From Pinus tabuliformis (Eukaryota; Streptophyta; Pinopsida; Pinales; Pinaceae), in contig CM062816.1 of the NCBI GenBank assembly GCA_031772625.1, positions 1,673,733,078 to 1,673,797,077 of the forward strand: DNA of 64,000 nt, written 5' to 3'. The notes beneath the pieces were generated by a model, which saw only the letters and a program-made list of their open reading frames with translations, was not told the origin of the DNA and searched no databases. The position numbers were made by a program, and so were the translations under genes. This document shows, in pieces, positions 58,451 through 64,000 of the stretch; the first letter of the stretch is position 1; the number at the start of each line of letters is the position of its first letter.

Positions 58451-58795
58451 TTATCCATGCAATTCATCCAAAAATTCATCAATGATAGGAATGGGAAATT
58501 TATCTTTAATAATGAGCTTGTTGAGCTCCCTATAATCCAAACACATGCTCCATGACCCATCCTTCTTGTGCATCAATACTAGTGGAGCAGATAAAGAAGC
58601 TTGATTAGGCTGAATTATACCAGCCTCTAGCATTTCTACAACCATACATTCAATTTCACTATTTTGGGCATAGGGATATCTGTAAGGCCTGATGTTTGGA
58701 GGAAAACTTCTTGGAATGGAATGAATAGAATGATCATGATCACTAATAGGTGGTAGGCCTTTGGGAGTCCCCAATACCTTGGAATGATTGTCCAA
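58451..58795 (-). pseudogene. Gypsy RT N-terminal half
   Basis: The minus strand encodes the conserved start of gypsy RT: LPPISDHDHSI, then EMLEAGIIQPNQ, LVLMHKKDGSW and DYRELNKLIIKDKFPIP. A stop a few codons later begins the broken part of the palm. Confidence 0.87.
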
Positions 58796-58876
58796 TACTT
58801 TTTGAAGATTTGGAGAAATAGGTGATTTCGATGTGGGAACCTCTAGCGAACATAATTATGCAGTTACACCTTGTTT

Positions 58877-59300
58877 TTATTTCTTTAGAATCTTTGCCAA
58901 TCCATTAGAGCTGATTATATTTCCAGCTTTCCCTGTGATACCCCTTAATTCAACTTCATTTCCTTCTAAATAAAATTTCATGAAAAGTTCTTTAAAATTA
59001 AATGCTATTGTACCCAGGGATTGTAGCCATTGGACTCCTAGTACAACATCAACACCACCCATTGGAATGGAAAGCATTGGGATATTCAATACATATTCTC
59101 CCATGGATAACTTGATATTATGGCACTTTCCAAAGCAATTTATGGTTCCTCCACTTGCAACCATCACTTGACACTCTGGTGTTGGGTATAGGAAGAAATT
59201 CAATTCCTTGGCTATCTTACAATGAATAAAATTATGTGTACTGCTCGAATCAATCAAAACTATTACCTTTTTCTTCTTGATATGTCCTTGTATATTGATA
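58877..59300 (-). pseudogene. Gypsy aspartic protease
   Basis: The reading IDSSSTHNFI corresponds to the I-D-S-G-S/A-T-H-N-F-I active site with Gly changed to Ser. VDVVLGVQWL lies about 75 residues on, as expected. It processes the polyprotein in related elements; this copy is probably inactive. Confidence 0.82.
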
Positions 59301-59590
59301 GTTTAAGGATTCATAATTCTAGCCAATGTAGTACAAGATATGGTCAGATTCATTTCTTCTTTCTCGATGTGATCTTTCACTTCTTGAACCTTTTTCTTCT
59401 TGATATGTCCTTCTAAATAGAGTGTTTGAGGAGTGGTAATTTTTTGTAATGTTTTACAAGATATGTTCAGATTCATTTCTTCTTTCTCTGGGGTTGGCTC
59501 CCGGTGTATGTCCTGTTCTTTTGATGTCTCTTGATCCAATGCTTTACAAGATAAGTTCAGATTCATTCCTTCTTTCTCTCGGGTTGGCTC
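59301..59590 (-). repeat. Expanded linker between gypsy gag and protease
   Basis: Three imperfect copies of a segment encoding EEMNLxISCxTL lie at about 59330-59350, 59460-59480 and 59550-59570, and two copies of GHIKKKKV follow them. Plant gypsy elements usually have one such segment before protease, so this is a local tandem expansion of roughly 90-120 bp units. Confidence 0.65.
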
Positions 59591-60300
59591 CTAGTGTATA
59601 TCCTCTTCTTTTGATGTTTCTTGATCTTTTTCTTCCTCCTCTTCACAATCTATGTAAAATAATTTGTTTCGAGCACACTTATGGCCTTTAGTGTATTTGT
59701 TATCACAAATGTAACAAAGTAATTTTTCTCTTTTTTCTTCCAATTGTTGTTGTGTAAACCTTGTAGGTTGTGGAAGGCTAGAAGAAAAAACAATTCCATA
59801 TCTATAGTTGTGAATGGTAGGATTCCTTATTTCCACAATTCCACTTTCAATTTTTCTTGCCAACCTGAATGACTTCTCCAATGAATCAGGTTCCCAGAGA
59901 CTAACCTCATGTTGAATGTTATCCCTTAATGTCCCTATGAAGACATCAATCCTTTTCTTCTCTGAAATATCATTTACCCTTATATTCAATTTTTTGAAAT
60001 CCTTGATGTGCTCTACCATTGAACCCTTTTGTTTGAGATTTATCAATTGGCTAAAGAAGGTGTTACTCTTTGTATCCTCATAATGTGCTATCATTTCTTC
60101 TGTGAAAATTGACCAAGTGACAAGTGTTTTATGAGAACACTACCCTTTATACCATAAAAATTGATCAGGTTCTAAATATGAAGATGTAATACGTACCTTC
60201 TATAACAGTTGCACCTCATGTAGATCAAAATATTGTTCCATCTATAGTATCCAATTTACCAGATCCTTGCCATCAAAATTCCTCATATTGCCTTTTCTTG
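59591..60300 (-). pseudogene. Gypsy gag with zinc knuckle
   Basis: From about 60300 downward the minus strand reads NFDGKDLVNWILQMEQYF, the typical start of the retrotrans_gag domain. After a stop near 60140 the open stretch 60094-59591 continues the capsid region (FIGTLRDNIQHEV). It then gives a zinc knuckle of the gypsy type, C-x2-C and GHKC (near 59670-59720), and an acidic tail. Confidence 0.85.
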
Positions 60301-61032
60301 ATTTTAGGAGCTCGATCTTGAACCGACTATAACTCTGTAATTTCGGATCTTACAGTTTTGAAATCATGTCCTATAGTAGCCCTCTATGTCCTCCTCCCAA
60401 TGCCACCAGTCTGATCGAAATTGGATTCTCCAAGAAAGCGTTATGCACAATCTCCCAAGATGACCTGATTATATACCTTTTCAGAAGAGTGAACTTGTAT
60501 GAAGTGCCACGTGCCACTGTTTTGACCTTTAGATGTGAAAAATATAAAAATAAAACTATAGTTCATCCTATTTCTGAAACTTCCTATGAAATTTCAATTT
60601 GATGCCTAGAGAGAAAGTTACGATGATTTTCCCAAGGTCACCTATTTAATATGTAATTCAGGAGTCTACAAAAACCCTTGCTCAGATCATATATGTGAAC
60701 ATTTAGTGAGACAAGATCTGAATTTTGGATTCAAGATTAAAACGCCTTCTTCTCAAATGGGTTTTTTAATTAGCTTCTAAAACTTGATAGTGAATAAGTA
60801 ACTTCCACGATGATTTGTTTTAGATGAAATTATGGAGCTTGCAAAAACCCTAAATTCCTCAGGTGATATCTCCCAAAATATAGCGAGAAAATATCTGACA
60901 TTTGGACCCAAGGTTCAGCGAGATTTCATCTCAAGTGGGTTTTTATTTTAGCTTCTGAAACGTTGAAGAAAAAAAGTGATAGCAAAAATTCCGCAATGAC
61001 CTGTTTGGAGTAGCGAAACCCTATAATCCAAA
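60301..61032 (-). other. Gypsy 5' leader
   Basis: It lies between the primer site and gag. It contains three similar ~120-bp passages with CCCAAGGTCAC/GATATCTCCCAA-type words and a 'cttctcaaatggg' or 'catctcaagtggg' segment (60740-60760, 60930-60945). There is no convincing ORF. Confidence 0.6.
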
Positions 61033-61044
61033 GCTCTCATACCA
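61033..61044 (-). promoter_or_regulatory. Primer-binding site, initiator Met tRNA
   Basis: The minus strand reads TGGTATGAGAGC, 11 of 12 bases of the initiator-Met complement, two bases after the 5' LTR. Confidence 0.88.
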
Positions 61045-61046
61045 AA

Positions 61047-61378
61047 TGTTATGAAACCAACTCACAAAAAGATAGAAAAGATAGAAGAACACCTTATAAA
61101 TCAGCCTCTTCAAGGGGAGAACCTCCTTTACATTACACAAATGAATAATTCTTGGATGGTACAAATGACAAGACCTCCTTTCTATATATAGGAGTCTAAG
61201 GGGTCATAATATAATCAGAGCTAACATAACAATAATAATGTAAGGGCACAATAATAACAATAATGGGCTTCTATGGGGCACAATAATAACAATATGGGGA
61301 CTACATGGGCAAAACAATATAATAGGGGGTTGTACTAATAACTATAAGGGGTTATACTAGTAGTATAGGGACCTAACA
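61047..61378 (-). repeat. Right (5') LTR of the gypsy element
   Basis: Plus-strand ends are TGTTATGAAACC and CCTAACA. CTATATATAG (61182-61191) would serve as TATA box on the minus strand. It is followed by the TSD TAGGT. Confidence 0.92.
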
Positions 61379-61383
61379 TAGGT
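61379..61383. repeat. Target-site duplication TAGGT, right
   Basis: It matches 56783-56787 and continues into the unit sequence TTCTGTGGG. Confidence 0.92.
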
Positions 61384-61566
61384 TCTGTGGGTTGTGTCAT
61401 TTTTCTGAAAGCTTTGTGAAAATGTCACCTTAGTAGAGAACTTTTCTAGAAGAAAGGTTTCTGTGGAACATTTGTAGACTTGTTTGTTTGTGGAAGCCAA
61501 GCCGCGTCAACATTTTTATTGTATTTAGGTGTAATCTCTATAGTTTGATTCGTTTGTTGAGTTGGA

Positions 61567-62443
61567 GTGAGCCAACACTCAACAAATGGAAAAGCCAATA
61601 CGGTAAGAAAATTTAAGGAGCAGAAAAAGATATTTGAAATTTTTAATGATGAAAATAAGAAACAACTAGAAAGAATGAAGCAAAGGCAACCAAGGAGGCC
61701 TAGGATACCATTAAGAGGAGTTTTTTGTGTAAGGAGAAGCAATCGAGTTGAACACAAAGAATTTGGTGAATCCTACTGTGCTCAGCCACAAGTGGATGAT
61801 GAGTGAAGAATTTGCAGAAGTAGAAGAGAATGAGCACATAGATATTTGTGAACACCATTGTGCACACACACAAGTGGACACAAATTTGGTGATTCGAGCA
61901 AAAGACCATGTTGATGACAACTTGGTGATTCTAGCAATAGAGCTTGCTCATGAAAACTAGGTGATTTGAGCAACACAACTTGTGGATGATGATTTGGTGA
62001 ATCTAGAAATAATGCTTGCTCATGACAATGAAGCTCCCATGGGAAAAATTAATGCTATGGTGATTCCAACAATTAATATTGTTGATGTAAATTTTGATGA
62101 AGATTTGTTGAGTAAAGATGAGTGGTTGCAGATGATGAAACAAAAAAATCATATTGACATGATGCTATTTGGTGACATAATCCCACTTGAATCTAAAAAC
62201 CAAGTGGAAAACAACCTGTCAGCACAAATTAGTATAGAAGTGGAAGAGACAATGACAAAAACAAAGACACAGATTGAGGGCAGAGGCCCCATTTGTGTAA
62301 ACGAGTGCGAAATAGTTGATTTTTTTCATTACATAATCACAAGATATGGATTCACCTTTAATGAAGCCATGAGAAGGAAAGAAGTTATATCATTTCATGT
62401 TGAATTTCTCAGCGAATTTGTTAGTGGTAGAATGTGCAATTGA
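61567..62443 (+). pseudogene. Conserved X reading frame, unit 4 (longest copy)
   Basis: The basic N-terminal segment (61567-61806, no ATG start) has RRPRIPLRGVF. After the shared TGA the reading shifts to the frame of 61748-61960 and, past two stops, 61982-62443. This last stretch (153 codons) is the best view of the C-terminal half: acidic DEDLL-KDEWLQMMKQK, then DIIPLESKNQVENNL, then CEIVDFFHYIITR and EAMRRKEVISFHVEF, ending in a natural-looking stop at 62443. The 12-residue repeats are present but mutated. Function unknown. Confidence 0.48.
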
Positions 62444-62799
62444 ATGAATCATTTTCACATAAATATCATTTGCATCATTCTTACAAAAATGGCATTAGGT
62501 AATTTTCATTCGAGTTAGTATTACCAACCACATCTTTCTCAATTTTTTGAACACTAGATGCTTATGAAAAATATTTGAATATTGTTTTTAGATTGAATCC
62601 ATTTCTTAATCCATTTTATGATGAGTTGAATGTAATCATTGTTCCACTAAAGGAAATATTTCAATGGTTATCTATGAAAAATTGAGACAAACTTGGTAAA
62701 AATGGACGTTATAGTTAACCATTATTGATTTATATTTTTTAATTTAAAAAAATTGTAATTTCAAATCATCTGAGATTGTTACACTTCTACAGAACACTT
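62444..62799 (+). repeat. Tail of block X, unit 4
   Basis: It matches 11772-12140 and then joins block G directly by deletion. No gene. Confidence 0.65.
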
Positions 62800-62988
62800 T
62801 TTAGTCAACCTTGTTCTTCAATACTAATGAATTACCAAAACAATGATGCAACAAGGTGTCTAAAGCCACTCGAGGTAAGGGCTTTACACACAAATTCTAT
62901 GCGTTGGGTTATAAATGATGATGCAATGCCCAAATGGGTGACACGTCGATTCATAAAAAATTACGTGATTGATTATAAATATATAAAC
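62800..62988 (+). pseudogene. Block G fragment, unit 4
   Basis: It matches 13712-13850 of unit 1. It lies in an open stretch (62776-62997) reading NSMRWVINDDAMPKWVTRRF, where unit 1 has several disruptions. It has ~35 bp (near 62862-62890) lacking in unit 1. I recognise no family. It ends where the second gypsy element inserted. Confidence 0.35.
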
Positions 62989-63321
62989 TGTTATTGAACC
63001 AGCGCAAGAAAAGATAGAAAATATAGACCAACACCTTAGAATTCAGCCTCTTTGAGGGGGAAACCTCCTTTACATTACATAAATGAACAATTCTTGGATG
63101 ATACAAATGAAAAAACATCCTTTCTATATATAGGAGTCTAAGGAGTCACAATATAACCCAGCCGACCTAACAATAATAATATAAAGCCACAAAAATAACA
63201 ATAGAGGGATTCTATGGGGCACAATAATAACAATATGGGGGCAATAGGGGCACAACAATATTAATAAGGGGTATAACTACAATAGTAATGGGGTAATCAC
63301 TAGTATTATAGGGACCCAACA
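62989..63321 (-). repeat. 3' LTR of the second gypsy element
   Basis: Its 333 bp start TGTTATTGAACC and end CCCAACA on the plus strand. It aligns with both LTRs of the neighbouring element and with block F of the units. CTATATATAG lies at about 63123-63132. Confidence 0.9.
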
Positions 63322-63335
63322 TGCCCCTCTCCTTC
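63322..63335 (-). promoter_or_regulatory. Polypurine tract of the second gypsy element
   Basis: The minus strand reads GAAGGAGAGGGGCA directly before the 3' LTR. Confidence 0.88.
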
Positions 63336-64000
63336 AAAAAAGTGTTGTCCTCAACGCTTGAGTAGTTTTGGATACTTCTGTATAAAATTCTCATCCTCCC
63401 ATGTGGAATCTTCAGTGGATAAGTTCTTCCACTTGATAAGATACTCCGAAATTGATCGATTTCGTAGCTGTCAATTTCTTGTTTCTGTGACTACTTCTGG
63501 TTCCAATATAATTTTTCCTTCCTTGTCAAGTTCTAGAAATATTGTTTGAACTGGGAGCTTGTCGCCTATAACCTTCTTTAAACATGAAACATGGAAAACT
63601 GGGTGCAATCGAGAAGCTGCAGGAAGCTCCAATTTGTATGCCATAGTACCAATCTTTTGCAACACCTTGTACGGACCATAATACTTTGGTGATAATTTAT
63701 TATCCTTCTTAGCTTGCTTGAGGGACATTTTCTTATATGGTTGTAGCCGTAGGAATACCCAATCACCTACATCAAAACTTCTTTTACTGCGATGTTGATC
63801 TGCCTGTTGTTTCATTCTATTCTGTGCCAACACGAGGTTATCCTTTAAGAGTTGGAGGACTTGTTGTTGATGTTCGATGTGATGTTCCACTGCCTGAACC
63901 TTAGAATTTTCTCTTAAATATGATGTGATGGATGGTGGTTGATACCCATAAAGTGCCATAAATTGGGTCATTTTTGTTGCTGTATGGAAGGAAGTGTTAT
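63336..64000 (-). pseudogene. Gypsy integrase C-terminal region and chromodomain (partial)
   Basis: The open stretch 63971-63471 begins with MALYGYQPPS, the end of the integrase core region, and runs through QNRMKQQADQHR, FDVGDWVFLRLQPY and the GPY module (YYGPYKVLQKIG) to LHPVFHVSCLKK. A stop near 63470 separates it from the chromodomain (EYLIKWKNL near 63430). The open stretch without stops over 166 codons suggests this copy is younger than its neighbour. The coding region continues beyond 64000. Confidence 0.85.

Larger units (their letters stand above)
56788..61378 (-). mobile_element. Ty3/gypsy chromodomain element lacking the integrase core
   Basis: Two ~333-bp LTRs (ends TGTTA/TAACA), an initiator-Met primer site, a polypurine tract and a perfect 5-bp TSD define a 4.6-kb minus-strand element. 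It encodes, in order, gag with zinc knuckle, a repeat-expanded linker, protease, RT, RNase H and a C-terminal chromodomain. Between RNase H and chromodomain the integrase zinc-finger and catalytic core are missing: RNase H-side sequence joins the C-terminal region near 57350. RT has lost its catalytic Asp pair. The copy could not transpose by itself. Confidence 0.93.
52621..62988 (+). repeat. Array unit 4, truncated by a gypsy element
   Basis: The order is F-A-C-X-G. It is interrupted by a gypsy element at 56788-61378 and cut off at 62989 by a second one. It shares the ~171-bp duplication and block G with unit 1. The AT-rich tail, B1 and TA tract of unit 1 are deleted between about 62790 and 62800. 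Confidence 0.78.
62989..64000 (-). mobile_element. Second gypsy chromodomain element (3' end only)
   Basis: It is the same family as 56788-61378: 3' LTR at 62989-63321, polypurine tract, chromodomain and integrase C-terminal region, continuing past the window edge. Its left flank is TAAAC; the right flank lies outside. It keeps the integrase part that the other copy has lost. Confidence 0.9.

Noticed and set aside
56788..61378. Endogenous pararetrovirus (caulimovirid) origin for the minus-strand RT region
   Set aside because: LTRs, TSD, primer site, gypsy-type gag and a chromodomain are present. No movement-protein or coat-protein features were seen.

Overview
The window looks like heterochromatic or intergenic nuclear DNA of a seed plant. 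It is AT-rich and contains no intact host gene. Chromodomain-bearing Ty3/gypsy elements, a Ty1/copia element, and a plant-type LINE (DUF4283-like ORF1 and an RNase H tail) all point to a plant. The species cannot be named from the sequence. All identities and block boundaries below were judged by eye.

The backbone is a direct tandem array of a degenerate repeat unit of about 10-11 kb, once later insertions are subtracted. The order of blocks in a unit is: F (fossil ~290-bp gypsy LTR), A (~2.5 kb, non-coding), C (short copia-like LTR end with an initiator-Met primer site, plus leader), X (conserved but broken ORF with 12-residue repeats), B1 or M (spacer), a tRNA-Thr-like fossil, and B (~3.5 kb, non-coding). 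The tail of an upstream unit is at 1-127. Unit 1 runs 128-17980, unit 2 17981-27815, unit 3 27816-52620, and unit 4 52621-62988, where a gypsy element cuts it off. Units 1 and 4 share a ~171-bp duplication and block G. Units 2 and 3 share block M and the tRNA fossil.

Six mobile-element regions sit in the array, and for most of them an uninterrupted sister unit shows the empty site. They are: (1) 247-6810, an LTR element with ~1.95-kb LTRs and no polymerase (LARD type), 5-bp TSD with one mismatch; (2) 20791-22779, a deleted minus-strand gypsy relic keeping a protease piece; (3) 33434-39503, a complete-length but dead Ty1/copia element with a perfect AAATT TSD; (4) 44316-52442, a rearranged LINE with a partly duplicated ORF2 and three copies of a C-tract module; (5) 56788-61378, a minus-strand chromodomain gypsy element with TAGGT TSD, lacking its integrase core; (6) 62989 to beyond 64000, the 3' end of a second element of the same family.

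None of the coding regions looks functional. Catalytic residues are lost in the copia integrase (Glu to Lys) and RNase H (Asp to Asn), in the gypsy reverse transcriptase (Asp-Asp to Tyr-Tyr), and in the LINE endonuclease (Asp to Lys), and stops and frameshifts are frequent. The best candidates for something undescribed are the array itself with its two unit types, the X reading frame, the polymerase-free LTR element with its decayed acidic ORF, and an exon-like fragment near 14 kb.
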